Source of the DNA: Anisakis pegreffii
Taxonomy: Eukaryota > Nematoda > Chromadorea > Rhabditida > Anisakidae
Length of the DNA: 64,000 nt
Direction of reading: 5' to 3'
NCBI GenBank assembly: GCA_035041965.1
Contig: JAPYMA010001303.1
Location: 62,001-126,000 of the forward strand
A program made the translations under genes and the position numbers. This document shows, in pieces, positions 50,701 to 59,263 of this stretch. The notes below the pieces were generated by a model. The model was not told the DNA's origin and made no database searches. It saw nothing but the letters and a program-made list of their open reading frames with translations. Within the stretch, counting starts at the first letter, position 1, and the number at the start of each line of letters is the position of its first letter.

Positions 50701-52678
50701 TGACTTATTCATTCGCACTGTTGCGGTTCGGAAGATGCTTGATTTCATGCTACAGTTCCATTTCAGCGTGTAATTTATACTGTATGAATTAAGAATAACC
50801 TCATATGTGCACAAGGAATTCCAAAATTAACTGCTTCGCTTTTATCGGTAATAAATAGAGCAATCATAATACGGTTAATGAGTCGTGAATGTAATAAAGT
50901 AAACATTTCTATAACGAAGCGTATTAAATTGTAATCGAATGATCATAAAGCAGATCATAAAGTTGAGTAATAATGACGTGCGTGAGTGACATTAGATTAG
51001 ATATCGTAAACATGTAAATTCCTCTGAACTGAACACATATTATCGTTTCGAAACCGGTTTACGAATTTCATCGTATTCGGTTTCGCTAATGCTATTATAT
51101 TGTTATTGCTGTATTAAATAGCTCTTTAGTTTGATGATATATCAAAATCAGTTGGATTATTGCACGAAACAACACTTAACTAATGCTTTAACGATCTCTC
51201 GCAACTGATTTTATCACTTTTATACGACCAACGTGTGAAGCTCGACAAAACGTAGGTAAATGTGCCATAGATAGTTGTAGTTATGACCTGTTATAATACT
51301 GTGTTCATTGAGCAACGTATCTGGCGTATGGAGATCTGTTCGCTCATTATATTCAAAATCACCTAATAATTGTAATGCAGTTCTGAGTTGAGTAACTAAC
51401 ATACCTGATAGACACGACCACAAAGGCAACATTGGCATTACACGAACACACTCAATGAAACCAGTTGTTACATTTTTTATGCTCGTTTCACTTACAGAAT
51501 CATAAATTACCATCACCTCATCTCTCATTTATGATATATTCACAATCTTGTTCCAATGATTCGTCGTAGTTTTTTCTGTTACGATTCCACCGCACTCCAC
51601 CTTCATCATCATCATCCATTTATTCTGTTCGGAAATCATCCAGTGTACTGCAAAGTGACCTTCATCAACATTCTTATCAAATGTGTTTCACAGTAAGACA
51701 ACAATATCAAAAATTTAGAAAAACAAAATGAGCAGAACGCCTTGAAATGCCTTGAAAATTTATTAAGAACAGAGTGATTGATTATGAAGTGAAGAATTTA
51801 ATAGAATCAATTGAAATATTAATACAGACTGAAGAATTTATCAATGTTCAATAGATGAAGGTATTTAATGCGTTGATTCACGATTCAAACATTATAAAGT
51901 TAAGCAGAAGAGAAGATCTGAGAGGAGTTTTGCTATGCGATGGACTGTTGATATGATGAGTGCATTTAGAATCAGTATTGAATTCAGAAGCATTACATGA
52001 GACTGTACACTTGCAGGTTCATAAATGCTCGGAGGCGAATCGTACAGCCGATGATCGACCAGAGCAATCGAGCGGGTCGACCAAACGGCGTAAATGTTTT
52101 CAAGAATCGAAGGAGAAAGAGCAGTGGACAGAGTCCGGGTCCATCACCAGACCTTCTTGGCGTGACGCATAATTACAGTCCCGACAATGGACAGTTGGCA
52201 GCTGCGGCTGGTTATCCTGCACAAGCGATGTTCCCAGGAAATCCATACGCGGCCGGCATGGGTCATCCGGCCTTCACAAATCCTGCGTTAGTTTCCATGT
52301 CACTATTTCTTTAGTTATAAGGAATCAAAAGATGAAAGCGATTCACAATAGTTAACGGGTACCACTCACAGTTGAGAGCTTTTAATCCTCATTATTCATG
52401 GTCGCAGATTACTGACTTATCAATTTAGCTGTCACTGTGTTTTGCAATATTGAGAACACATAGGGCATTTGTTTCGTTTACGTATGCGTATTTCTGATTG
52501 ATCAAGTCGTAACTTAATTTGCTGAATGAAGGTACTTTGCAGTGCGTTAACGGGGCACATGTTCATGCCGGGCCCAATGAGTCATATGATGGCGCCTTAT
52601 AATGCAGCCCAAACACAAATGGGTGCGAACGTCTGGATGGAGTCATTGATGCCCGGTCACATGTCCATGGATGCATGA
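11369..52678 (+). CDS. unc-62: UNC-62/Meis/Homothorax TALE homeodomain transcription factor (whole gene, spliced)
   Basis: Meis-class co-factors enter the nucleus with PBC proteins and set Hox specificity on DNA. The spliced coding exons are 11369-11746, 21564-21754, 22661-22856, 23520-23570, 23719-23769, 25235-25398, 25565-25643, 34623-34801, 35021-35127, then either 37917-38197 (A) or 39104-39270 (B), then 42940-43016, 52017-52286 and 52543-52678. All junctions are GT-AG and in frame, giving 719 aa (A) or 681 aa (B). The N-terminal Meis domain spans about residues 177-325, with motifs such as [31 protein letters not shown] and CLKGKMP. The homeodomain is at about 537-600 (A form), with the TALE HPYPSE loop and [16 protein letters not shown] in helix 3. 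Serine-, glutamine- and proline-rich linkers separate the domains. A 5' splice acceptor at 11319 indicates a further untranslated leader. The symbol is the C. elegans name; Meis and hth are the animal orthologues. Confidence 0.95.
11747..21563 (+). other. unc-62 intron 1 (9.8 kb)
   Basis: Bounded by GTACGT and TGTTTCAG. The open frames of 60-105 codons on both strands resemble nothing known. A conspicuous pyrimidine-rich stretch of the + strand runs from about 15.4 to 18.1 kb, with a CpG-rich core near 16.25-16.52 kb and a GTAAGT donor-like site at 18112. It may be an internal promoter or alternative leader and is listed separately. Otherwise AT-rich, with no RNA gene recognised. Confidence 0.5.
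15420..18111 (+). promoter_or_regulatory. Possible internal promoter/alternative 5' leader exon in intron 1
   Basis: The + strand here is markedly C- and T-rich (many CCATC, TCATC and CATTC runs), with a GC- and CpG-rich patch at about 16250-16520. The strand bias stops abruptly at 18111/18112, where GTTTC|GTAAGTAG forms a good donor, and turns G/T-rich beyond it. This is what a non-coding first exon spliced to 21564 would look like. No in-frame ATG joins to the exon at 21564, so translation would start at an internal Met there or elsewhere. This is inference from composition only; a chance strand skew is possible. Confidence 0.25.
21564..21754 (+). CDS. unc-62: unc-62 exon 2: Gly/Pro/Ala-rich linker and start of the Meis domain
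   Basis: Flanked by TGTTTCAG and TATAA|GTAGGT, with phase 0 in and 2 nt left over. It encodes residues 127-189: a Gly/Pro/Ala/Tyr-rich stretch, then [13 protein letters not shown], which matches the conserved opening of the Meis/PKNOX N-terminal domain. The leftover AA plus T from exon 3 makes Asn190, giving AIYNHPLFPLL, where other Meis proteins usually have Gly or Ala before HPL. Confidence 0.93.
21755..22349 (+). other. unc-62 intron 2, proximal part; possible promoter of the short isoform
   Basis: AT-rich sequence between the exon 2 donor and the candidate alternative start at 22350. For the long isoform the intron continues to 22660. If the alternative start is used, transcription must begin in this stretch or in a far-upstream leader. 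No TATA box is convincing among the many AT runs. Confidence 0.4.
22350..22660 (+). CDS. unc-62: Candidate alternative N-terminal exon (5' extension of exon 3)
   Basis: From the ATG at 22350 ([10 protein letters not shown]) there are 103 codons without a stop, running directly and in frame across the exon 3 acceptor into HPLFPLL. The surrounding DNA is AT-rich, so such a long in-frame opening is unlikely by chance. The peptide is mixed and protein-like (acidic C-terminal part [11 protein letters not shown]), not a low-complexity run. A protein starting here would be about 633 aa (A form), replacing residues 1-190 and losing the RDKEAIY opening of the Meis domain. C. elegans unc-62 is known to have alternative 5' exons (1a/1b), but I cannot say this is the equivalent. 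The alternatives are a retained-intron frame or chance. Confidence 0.5.
22661..22856 (+). CDS. unc-62: unc-62 exon 3: Meis domain part A
   Basis: Acceptor TGTTTTGCAG, donor ATG|GTTTGA (a weak donor). It encodes residues 190-255: [20 protein letters not shown], the signature of the first half of the Meis N-terminal domain that binds PBC proteins. A Gly/Ser/Ala-rich loop follows, then [11 protein letters not shown], corresponding to the conserved F-x-D-D-L/I-x-x-F segment of Meis. The long glycine-serine insert is typical of a variable loop. Confidence 0.95.
22857..23519 (+). other. unc-62 intron 3 (663 bp)
   Basis: AT-rich, bounded by GTTTGA and CACTTTCAG. Open frames running into it from exon 3 are readthrough, not genes. 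Nothing else seen. Confidence 0.7.
23520..23570 (+). CDS. unc-62: unc-62 exon 4: 17-codon micro-exon of the Meis domain
   Basis: Acceptor CACTTTCAG, donor CTG|GTAAGA. It encodes [17 protein letters not shown] (residues 256-272), the linker helix before the second conserved block. Phase 0 at both ends, so skipping it would keep the frame. Confidence 0.93.
23719..23769 (+). CDS. unc-62: unc-62 exon 5: 17-codon micro-exon, Meis domain part B
   Basis: Acceptor TTCATTCAG, donor AAG|GTCAGT. It encodes [17 protein letters not shown] (residues 273-289), almost the invariant Meis helix. It was recovered by matching the conserved block that must lie between exons 4 and 6. The intron before it is only 148 bp. 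Phase 0 at both ends. Confidence 0.95.
23770..25234 (+). other. unc-62 intron 5 (1.5 kb)
   Basis: AT-rich, bounded by GTCAGT and GTGTTTAG. No gene or RNA recognised; frames of 60-80 codons on both strands look random. Confidence 0.6.
25235..25398 (+). CDS. unc-62: unc-62 exon 6: end of the Meis domain
   Basis: Acceptor TGTGTTTAG, donor AG|GTAATC. It encodes residues 290-343, starting [20 protein letters not shown], the most conserved block of Meis proteins, followed by PMDIVGDER and a Ser/Pro/Thr-rich linker. Only this frame gives the Meis block; the open frame beginning at 25246 on the same strand is a shadow. Confidence 0.95.
25565..25643 (+). CDS. unc-62: unc-62 exon 7: linker
   Basis: Acceptor ATTTACAG, donor GAG|GTAAGT (a consensus donor). 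It encodes residues 344-370, rich in Gln, Pro and Asn, with no known domain. It fits by phase between exons 6 and 8 (one nucleotide completes Ser344; it ends at phase 0). Confidence 0.82.
25644..34622 (+). other. unc-62 intron 7 (9.0 kb)
   Basis: AT-rich throughout, bounded by GTAAGT and GTATTTCAG. It holds short simple repeats such as GTC repeats near 30683-30702 and CACACA near 28256. A pyrimidine-rich stretch lies at about 28010-28290. The longest open frame is 127 codons on the - strand (32588-32205), lysine-rich and without an ATG at its start, treated as unsupported. No RNA gene or clear transposon recognised. Confidence 0.5.
34623..34801 (+). CDS. unc-62: unc-62 exon 8: Ser/His/Gly/Pro-rich linker
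   Basis: Acceptor GTATTTCAG, donor GGAAG|GTGAGT. It encodes residues 371-429 plus two bases of codon 430 and starts [16 protein letters not shown]. The composition (Ser, Gln, His, Pro, Gly) is that of the flexible region between the Meis domain and the homeodomain. Higher GC than the flanking introns supports coding. Confidence 0.85.
35021..35127 (+). CDS. unc-62: unc-62 exon 9: linker before the alternative homeodomain exons
   Basis: Acceptor CATATTTCAG, donor GCAG|GTCACT. It encodes residues 430-465 and ends with one base (G) of the next codon. This single leftover base decides which downstream exons can follow: both 10A and 10B start with GT, completing Gly466. Confidence 0.85.
35128..37916 (+). 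other. unc-62 intron 9 (2.8 kb)
   Basis: AT-rich, bounded by GTCACT and ATTGCAG. Nothing gene-like. A short direct repeat (TCTAATGCTGTTTG at about 37019 and 37057) is noted without function. Confidence 0.5.
37917..38197 (+). CDS. unc-62: unc-62 exon 10A: homeodomain N-terminal half, canonical Meis type
   Basis: Acceptor GTATTGCAG, donor ACG|GTAAGC. It encodes residues 466-559 (281 nt: 2 + 93 codons): an acidic/Ser/His/Gln-rich linker, then [20 protein letters not shown] and LFHHLT, the N-terminal arm and helix 1 of a Meis homeodomain. It has the same phases as exon 10B and is used instead of it. An AAG acceptor nine codons upstream would also fit the phase and add QQLECIA-type residues. I preferred TTGCAG for its consensus. 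Confidence 0.93.
38198..39103 (+). other. Spacer between the two mutually exclusive exons (906 bp)
   Basis: Intron when 10A is skipped or 10B is chosen. It holds CACACA simple sequence near 38279-38302 and long T-rich stretches. Open frames of 106 codons on the + strand (38176-38496 and 38787-39107) are hydrophobic intronic readthrough. It may hold the control sequences for exon choice, which I could not identify by eye. Confidence 0.5.
39104..39270 (+). CDS. unc-62: unc-62 exon 10B: alternative homeodomain N-terminal half
   Basis: Acceptor GAGCTTCAG, donor ACG|GTATGT. It encodes 56 residues including the shared Gly (167 nt: 2 + 55 codons): an acidic/Ser linker, then [20 protein letters not shown] and LFQNLT. 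The [10 protein letters not shown] tail aligns with [10 protein letters not shown] of exon 10A, but the N-terminal arm and first part of helix 1 differ ([14 protein letters not shown] against [14 protein letters not shown]). The arm contacts the minor groove, so the two forms probably differ in DNA choice. This is the counterpart of the C. elegans 7a/7b pair as I know it from the literature. Confidence 0.93.
39271..42939 (+). other. unc-62 intron before exon 11 (3.7 kb)
   Basis: AT-rich, bounded by GTATGT (exon 10B donor) and CATTTCAG. The most interesting content is the decayed copy of the exon 11 acceptor at 42402-42433. No gene; the frames at 40243-40566 and elsewhere resemble nothing. Confidence 0.5.
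42402..42433 (+). pseudogene. Decayed partial copy of the exon 11 splice acceptor and start
   Basis: This 32-bp stretch matches 42925-42956, the end of the intron and first 17 nt of exon 11, at 29 of 32 positions; all three differences are transitions. In this copy the acceptor AG has become AA, the Tyr codon has become Cys (HPCPSE for HPYPSE), and a TAA follows the Glu codon at once. It therefore cannot act as an exon. It lies 523 bp upstream of the working acceptor and similarity does not extend far on either side. Confidence 0.65.
42940..43016 (+). CDS. unc-62: unc-62 exon 11: homeodomain TALE loop and helix 2
   Basis: Acceptor CTCATTTCAG, donor AATTG|GTTAGT. It encodes [20 protein letters not shown] followed by LQVNN, plus two bases of the invariant Trp. 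The PYP within HPYP is the three-residue loop extension that defines TALE homeodomains. It is common to the 10A and 10B isoforms. Confidence 0.97.
43017..52016 (+). other. unc-62 intron 11, splitting the homeodomain (9.0 kb)
   Basis: Bounded by GTTAGT and ACTTGCAG and interrupts the helix 3 Trp codon. AT-rich, with no transposon recognised. It contains a strong hairpin at 50227-50313, listed separately. A - strand frame at 46477-46226 with a signal-peptide-like start is noted but unsupported. Confidence 0.5.
50227..50313 (+). ncRNA. Near-perfect hairpin, 36-nt arms, 15-nt loop (candidate intronic small-RNA precursor)
   Basis: Arm 50227-50262 pairs with 50278-50313 at 35 of 36 positions (one C opposite G at the position of GCACTC/GTGGTG), with a 15-nt loop. 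One further pair can form at the base. A transcript of the host gene, or an antisense one, would fold into an 87-nt hairpin of pre-miRNA size. The pairing is more complete than in most animal pre-miRNAs, so a recent palindromic duplication or an endo-siRNA hairpin is equally possible. I do not recognise the arm sequence as a known miRNA. Confidence 0.4.
52017..52286 (+). CDS. unc-62: unc-62 exon 12: homeodomain helix 3 and C-terminal region
   Basis: Acceptor ACTTGCAG, donor CCTGC|GTTAGT. It opens [20 protein letters not shown], the recognition helix and the Meis-specific tail just after it. It then has a basic NRRRK patch, Ser/Pro-rich sequence, and [20 protein letters not shown], with further Ala/Gly/Tyr/Pro-rich sequence. 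Residues 586-674. The Asn of WFIN is the DNA-contacting residue. Confidence 0.96.
52543..52678 (+). CDS. unc-62: unc-62 last exon: C-terminus and stop
   Basis: Acceptor TACTTTGCAG. It encodes 44 residues plus the completed Ala675, methionine-rich ([19 protein letters not shown]), ending HMSMDA and TGA at 52676-52678. The Met/Gly/His-rich end resembles the tails of other Meis proteins in composition only. Confidence 0.93.
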
Positions 52679-52717
52679 TTACGAGATGCTTACACACACA
52701 CATCTCCGCTGAGATGC

Positions 52718-52723
52718 AATAAA
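52718..52723 (+). terminator. unc-62: AATAAA polyadenylation signal of unc-62
   Basis: The hexamer lies 40 nt after the stop and is followed by a T-rich run, so the 3' UTR would be only about 60 nt. Further AATAAA motifs downstream could serve longer forms. Confidence 0.5.
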
Positions 52724-55700
52724 TTCATCGCTCAATTTTTTCTTCTTCCATTTGTTCTGTTTTGTTATCGTCGTCGTCTCATATTCCGGTTTCTCTATTC
52801 AAACTGCACCCATCATCTTCATGGATCACAACTCTAGATTTATCGCCACTCTATTGGAAGTATCAGAAGGTTTTGAAAATTCTTGAGTATACCTCGTTAT
52901 TGACGAAGCTGAGCCATGCGACATAATTTATCATAGCGATCAAACTTCCCACTATTCTAACATGTCGCATTGAAATTTAATAACTAATTTCATTCTGATT
53001 GAACGGATTCTATCTACATGACCACTGCTGATGATCCAACATAGAAATGGTTTGAGCGTAGTGGCCTATAGCAAATTAAGATTTTCATCAATCAAAGATA
53101 TCGGGAATTTTTGGATATTGGAATACGAGAAATGATAGCGTTATATTGTCGTCTTAATGTTGTCTTCCGTTGCGTTCGTTTCTATTGAATGAATCAGTTG
53201 TTTGTTCATTTCATTCATTCATGTAAAATAATAAGAAGATTCATTTGAAGAATCAAACGTGCTTTTCGATAAACAGGGCGCTTTTTGTTTTATTGTTGTT
53301 GGATTATTCGTTCACTGCTAAATACTTTCATTTGTTTCGTTAAGTGGACATGCAATGACGGGCGCTGTTAACCATGACTTTTTGTTGTTTAATTCCACTC
53401 TCTTCCTTTGTCCAGTCAGTCATCCAATTTCGCCGCAAGTTCTGCTCTCTCTTACGGTCGATTCTCCAGTGCAACTTCTCTCGTTATTCTGTTCCCAAAA
53501 CAGATCCTGAACATTTTTTTGCAGCTCGCTTCTCATAGCACTTTATATGGAGTGGTGGCCAAGTTGGTTTGATCAAGTGCTTTTTAATGGTCAACGTAAA
53601 TTTGAGTCACGAAGAAACTTCCGTGTGGAAACTATTCGTGACTGTTCTCGGCGAAACATTTGTTCCATGACACCTTCAATGAGATCATTAATCTCGTTAA
53701 TGTCAACAGGGTATATGCCTATTCTCCTCTAATTTCATCATCCTTTCCAGACATTTCTTGTGTTGTTTTGTAATTGAACAATGCCCTGTGCGTTTTTGAG
53801 GAATGTATTCGTTTTGCATCTAATAATTTTATCTGTTCAGTTTGTTCCATTTTCTAAAATTTGTTCTAATTTTGTTGGGTGATTTCGATGTGTTCGATCG
53901 TTCGATTCCAACAAAATGCTCTACAAAATTGATCGATTTATTGCAAATCTTCTCTCGGACGCTTTTCTCGGATAATGTTGTTTGATTCAGTGAATATGAA
54001 TTTATGCTAAAAAATTGAGTTTTGTTTTGTTTGTTTACTTCGTTTGAAATTTCGTATTTTGTACGTCATTTTTGACTGAATAATTTGTTTATTTCAATTT
54101 GATATCTGATATTGTGTTCTTTTTATTTGTTTGATTTTGTGATCTGAACGTTATGTTGAGATAAAGATTAGTATTTCGTTGAGCTTGTTGTGTTCTCTTC
54201 GTCATCACAGACATTCTCACGCTATTCATCTAGAATGCGGTGGCGATGCTGTCACAAAGATTTAAGCGAATTCACTCGAATCAATTGATTGACTAATTTT
54301 CGACCAATCAACTGCCCGTCCATGGAACGTGCAATGAATTTACATTGCAGTAGTTTGTATGATCATGTGAGCATATTTGCAAATGACAATACATTCATCA
54401 AATATTTTTATGCGTATGCCGTCCGCTGTGAATTCAAGACATACAATGAGAAGCTGAGAGAATTTTCAGTGGGAATTATTCGTTCAAGTCGTTTTCTCGT
54501 CATAAATTCTAGTCTCATGGTCATGAAAGATATGATTTGAGGAAAACCACAACAAATGATTACGCAATGAATACGGCAATTGTCGAACGCTTCGTTCCCA
54601 ATCACTAGATTTACGATGGCTGCTGCTGCTGCTGTGCAAAATCAACTCGATTCGAGCTCAATCGTAAATCATCTGAATATTATGTGCTTGAGATATACAT
54701 CATTATTGCTATCATTATCATCTATCGCTGCATTTTTACACTCATGGATATGATCGATTATCGATAAGTTCATTCGTTCTTATCTAGTTGATACTGATCT
54801 AATGATCATTTCGCACATCGATCGTAAATAATAATGATGCCATATTCAGTAGAAACGGTCACTTCATCGATTCCACTCACCAGCATTTTTGATGAACTCT
54901 AGATTATGGTTTATTTATGAGTAATAACCACGACATGGGATTTTCGGATATGTATTTCGATTTTTGTACTGAATGAGTGAATTGACCGTCGAAATGCATG
55001 TGGAAAACATCGGGAAAGTGCAAAAATGCAGCAATACCCATAGCAATGGGGAACAAACTCATTCATCGGGTTGATTGATGAATAGTAGTGTCATACTCGT
55101 ATTATAAAACAATAAATAAATGCATTGAAAGGATGGATATTAAATCATGTTTCAAATGTAATTTGTTATTTGGCATATAATCGATCGTTTTGATACCCGA
55201 CTTGTCGTATATTAAATTGATGCTTGTTAGTAAGATTAATGTGCGATTTGATAGTTTTGAGCTGTTAATTTGACGATATTAATGATGCAATGAGCGAACG
55301 CAGTCAGTCCATCACTTTTATAAATTAACTGCAGCAATCACTTTTATTGTTGTTGTCAATGCTTTTATCGTTTCAATTACTCATTCTTGATTGCAACTTC
55401 ACATTCACTCACAATACAACAAGAATAATTACGAGTATTTCCTTGTTCAGCACCAATTCATCACATTTTTCCTACACTAAAAATTCCACTGCTCATTCTC
55501 AAATGAATGTTTCAATTCCGCGCCGATAAGGAAGAGTCACAAATGACGGCTGCTGATTGTAGATAAATTCAAAACGCCGACTCGTAAATTAGTTAATTTA
55601 GAAATTAAAAAACGATTAAAATTACTGAAAGTAATTGGAAGATCAATAGCACCATTCAGATCAAATGTTGTACTTAAATTGCTGAACATTAACGGATTAA

Positions 55701-57010
55701 TGACATTAATTTAAACTTCGATAGTGATGAGTTTTGTGGATTTCGGAACTCTATAAATTAATTCAAAATCAATAATTGATAGAGTCAGTAGTATCATAAC
55801 GATAAATCTTAGTGATTATTTGGAAGTGTGAATGTGAGAAAATGTTTTAAGATATGTCCATAGATAGACAGATCACTGTTGCCTTTTAATTACATCGTAT
55901 AAAAGAATAAGTAGCGATAGTGAACTGAATGAAATTGATTCCTTTAATTTGATGCATTATGGTATTGTGTTAAGGACTGTGACGCCATGATGGCGCGATC
56001 TGATTACAACGATAACATTTGTATTATAGCCTTGATGATGTTAAGTTTGATGGTGTTGTGATCAGAGAAATCAAAATACGCTGCTCAAAATTTAAGAGGC
56101 GCAGCATTATTGGATGTAAATATTCGATGAGAACTCCATAAATCAACCAAATTAGTGAAGAGTTGAAATTTTCTCAAATTTTTCGGAGATGCAAAGTTTT
56201 TTACTTGCGAGTTTTTCGTTTCGAATGAATCGCTGATAATAGAGGCAGCTGAAGTCAATTCAAAATCGCTTGGAAACACGTCAACAGTTTGAACAAAATC
56301 GTTTGAATAGCATATAATCAACTGTACCTATCTACAGGTCGACCAATTGAAGAACGTCCGCATGAGAAGACCACATAAATGCAAAGCACCACGACTGATC
56401 TCGTTTGAGACACCGTCTATGTGCTCGAGATAAACTGACTTAGCTGATGTATGAAATATCAGTATGGAACGTCACGTTCAGAATTTTGGATGCTTAACGG
56501 CTCTGAAACTCGCAACAAATCATATTCAGGGAAATAAGAAATTGCTGAAACAGTCATATGATTCCATGTTGTGAATCAAAGGATGCATAAATGTTTCTTG
56601 ATAGCTTAAACAATATCCAGAAAACTCCCATCTGGGCTATGATTTCATTGTGAGATTATGAAAAAATGAAAGCAAACGAACTGCATAGACGAACAGAACT
56701 TACTTTTTACCGTGCAGACAGAGTGCATTCATGGCTTCTGCATTCGATGAATTCTTGCTATTGATTGGCATAGGATGAATTTTGGGAATCTCGGCTCCTA
56801 GTGATGCCATCTGAGTGGGTAACGTCGGTTTCTTCATCAAATGTCTTCCGTCGATTCCTATGATGCTTAACTGGACAGGATTTGGGCTGAAATAGAATTG
56901 AAACAGTGCCGGTCAAATGCATTCGAATGCAATCACTGAATGTGGAGGGTCAATGGAGTTGAGAGCCAGATCTGTGCCCTATTGAGAATGCTTCGAATCA
57001 TTTTTCGTTC
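52724..57010. other. Spacer between convergent genes, left part
   Basis: About 4.3 kb of AT-rich sequence downstream of unc-62. Short frames on both strands resemble no family. A long T/G-rich stretch at 53750-54200 may be the downstream region of a long 3' transcript. Nothing else recognised before the hAT element. Confidence 0.45.
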
Positions 57011-57018
57011 ATTTATAC

Positions 57019-59081
57019 CAGTGTTTTTCAGGTTCCGGTGGTCTATTACCCCTTTTGATGATCTGGCAAGCCACCGTTTCCCCCCCCCCCCCTTCTATTT
57101 CAATATGGAAATCGTACATGTTATTTCAGATGAGCCTTACGCTCAATCTTACTAGCACGTCCTTGATGGTAGTCGACATAGCTGGGCATTCTCTTAGACC
57201 GTTGAATTCCTCAGTATTGAAATCGATTATGATTGCATAAAAAGCTATTGTCTGTGACACGCTCATACACTTCAAACTGATTTTGATGAATTCTCATTCT
57301 TTTCGGACGTGTTGTATTCGCTCTCATCGCTATCACATGCGAATACCGTTCTATTGATCAGTTTTTCTCATTCACTTCATCTCATTTAACTTCATCGTTC
57401 AAATAAACTTCTCATTCTGTAGTATATACTGTTTACTGGATAAGTTGACGATTTCTGACAGCCGAAGTCAACAACATAGCAATCAAATATTATTGCTCAA
57501 CAATATTCGACAGTCGAATGATCAATTATAGAGTGTATTTGATAGAATGAGAATTTGACTTTAATTGTTGAGTGAAATGAATGAGAAATTAACAGAAGAG
57601 AACACTTTTGGTGATAAAAGCTATGAGAGCGATTGTAACAACAAGGAAAAGAATGAAACCCGTGTTAAAACGGCGTTTAAAGACAAATGGATGTAATTTC
57701 ACTGTCGCCATTAACTAACCGCATTTACATATCCCAAATAAAAACACCATCACAATGGTGTTTTATCATAAGCAGGGTTTGCACGGGATCCCGGGATCCC
57801 GAGATCACAGTTCTGATCCCCATCCCGGGATTGAAGTTTTGAAAAATCCCGGGATTTCGGTATTTGATAAAACAGGTCAATTTGTGTGAAGTTTGATAGT
57901 ACGCCTATCCTGGAGCAAGCCTTAGTCATTCCCATCTAATCTATATGCAGTTATCTTTGCTGTTTGCCCCCTATCATTGATGTTCAGCTAAGGAAATAGA
58001 CGCAATTCGAACGAATGACATGACCAACGACAGCTCGATGAACTTTTACGTAACATTTCATTGAATATTCAACTGATTATTCTTCTCTTCATTTGTTTAT
58101 ATCACTCTCATCTGGATGCATTTCTATGTAATAGACTAACAGAGATAATCACATTTTCTAATGAAAACCAAGAGCAACAAAGTTCAGTGAAATTTTGAGT
58201 CATTTCCTACCACAAGATTTGTTCGGCTTCAATATTCCATCTGTTAATTCAACTGCATGTTCCAAAGACTGCAAGTCTTTTTACTTCGCTATTTGGAAAC
58301 ATTTCCATCCGATCGAAATATAAATAAATTCTCACTGAGTTCACTCATAGTGAGAGTTCATTGCCGAAGTGAGCAAAGTTGTTCCATTCAAAAGGATCTT
58401 AAGCTTGAATATCAAGTACATTTGCATGATTTTTGATCGAAATTATCAAATATGTAAGTGCTCGATGGTTCGATGAAAATCCATTGCGGATATTTTTTTA
58501 CCTTTTTAGATAAACTTCGAACTTTTAATTATTTCGAAATTCAAATTATATAATTCATGCGGTGCATTTCTTCCGTAAAAAATCGAAATTTCCGAAACGG
58601 CAGAATTCAGCTGACGTTAATACTGAGAGAAAATGGACTTGAAGCATTGCAAATAAGTGTTTGAGAATCAAGAATTTCATATTCACATGCAAGTGTACTG
58701 TTATTAGCTTAGACCCGAGATGACAAGATGCCTTAGCATAGAATATGCAGTATGCCCTTGCGGCATGACCATTGGCATCATTATATGAAATATTAATTTG
58801 AATTTGAATACTTAGTTCCTCGGATTTGTTCAATAATTTGTTGATTTAGCTCCTTTCTGATTAATAATGAACATATTGGTTCGAAAAAATGTGTTTAAAC
58901 ATGTCCCGCATCCATATTTCAATAATTGTTCGATCCCGGGATTGAAAAATCGTCGAGATTTTGCAAACCCTAATCATAACATGACAAATTCACTAAGTAC
59001 TATTTTCCCGACTCGTCCATTACCCCTTGACACCTCCAAATTACCCAAAATGGGTGATTTCACTCCCTATGAGAACCACTG
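57019..59081. mobile_element. hAT-type element, copy 2 (2063 bp, carrying a nested element)
   Basis: The ends are CAGTGTTTTTCA and TGAGAACCACTG. The flanks are perfect 8-bp duplications, ATTTATAC at 57011-57018 and 59082-59089, matching the hAT nTnnnnAn target pattern. Outside the nested insertion (57773-58972) the remaining ~860 bp align in reverse complement along the whole of copy 1 (1280-2095). Shared blocks include 57717-57770 against about 1386-1440 and 59029-59081 against 1280-1335. A 13-C run lies at 57080-57092. No transposase frame. The element ends 35 bp from the LRR gene's stop codon. Confidence 0.88.
57773..58972. mobile_element. Nested hAT-like element (1200 bp)
   Basis: It starts CAGGGTTTGCA and ends TGCAAACCCTA, so the termini are inverted repeats with only the outermost base differing. 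The flanks are ATCATAAG (57765-57772) and ATCATAAC (58973-58980), an 8-bp duplication with one change, again fitting nTnnnnAn. Copy 1 shows the uninterrupted site (TATCATAAAATAAC in reverse complement). Sub-terminal repeats of the palindromic CCCGGGAT motif occur near both ends, possible transposase-binding sites. The longest internal frame is 92 codons (58833-58555, - strand) and is not transposase-like, so it is non-autonomous. Confidence 0.8.
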
Positions 59082-59116
59082 ATTTATACAGATGGACCTG
59101 AAGATGGAGTCATAAC

Positions 59117-59263
59117 TCACGGGTATGACACAGATGGATCTTCCTCATCGTTGCTCTCGTACAGCAATCGAACTCTTTGCTTAGGCGGTGGATTGCGTAT
59201 ATCAGCCAACAGCTTCGTTGATCTTTCGACTGCTTCTCCATCGAGGAGTTCGAGTGATTGAAC
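59117..59263 (-). CDS. LRR gene exon 10: C-terminal tail and stop
   Basis: Acceptor TTGCTCTCAAG, which is weaker than the others (AAG). It encodes VQSLELLDGEAVERSTKLLA, DIRNPPPKQRVRLLYESNDE and EDPSVSYP, then TGA at 59119-59117. The LELLDGE after the cap is the usual closing strand. An acidic/basic tail follows. Confidence 0.8.
   Translation of the reverse strand, partial: VQSLELLDGEAVERSTKLLADIRNPPPKQRVRLLYESNDEEDPSVSYP

Noticed and set aside
58555..58833. 92-codon frame on the - strand inside the nested element
   Set aside because: No resemblance to an hAT transposase (no zinc-finger or hATC-type motif); it looks like random opening within a non-autonomous element.
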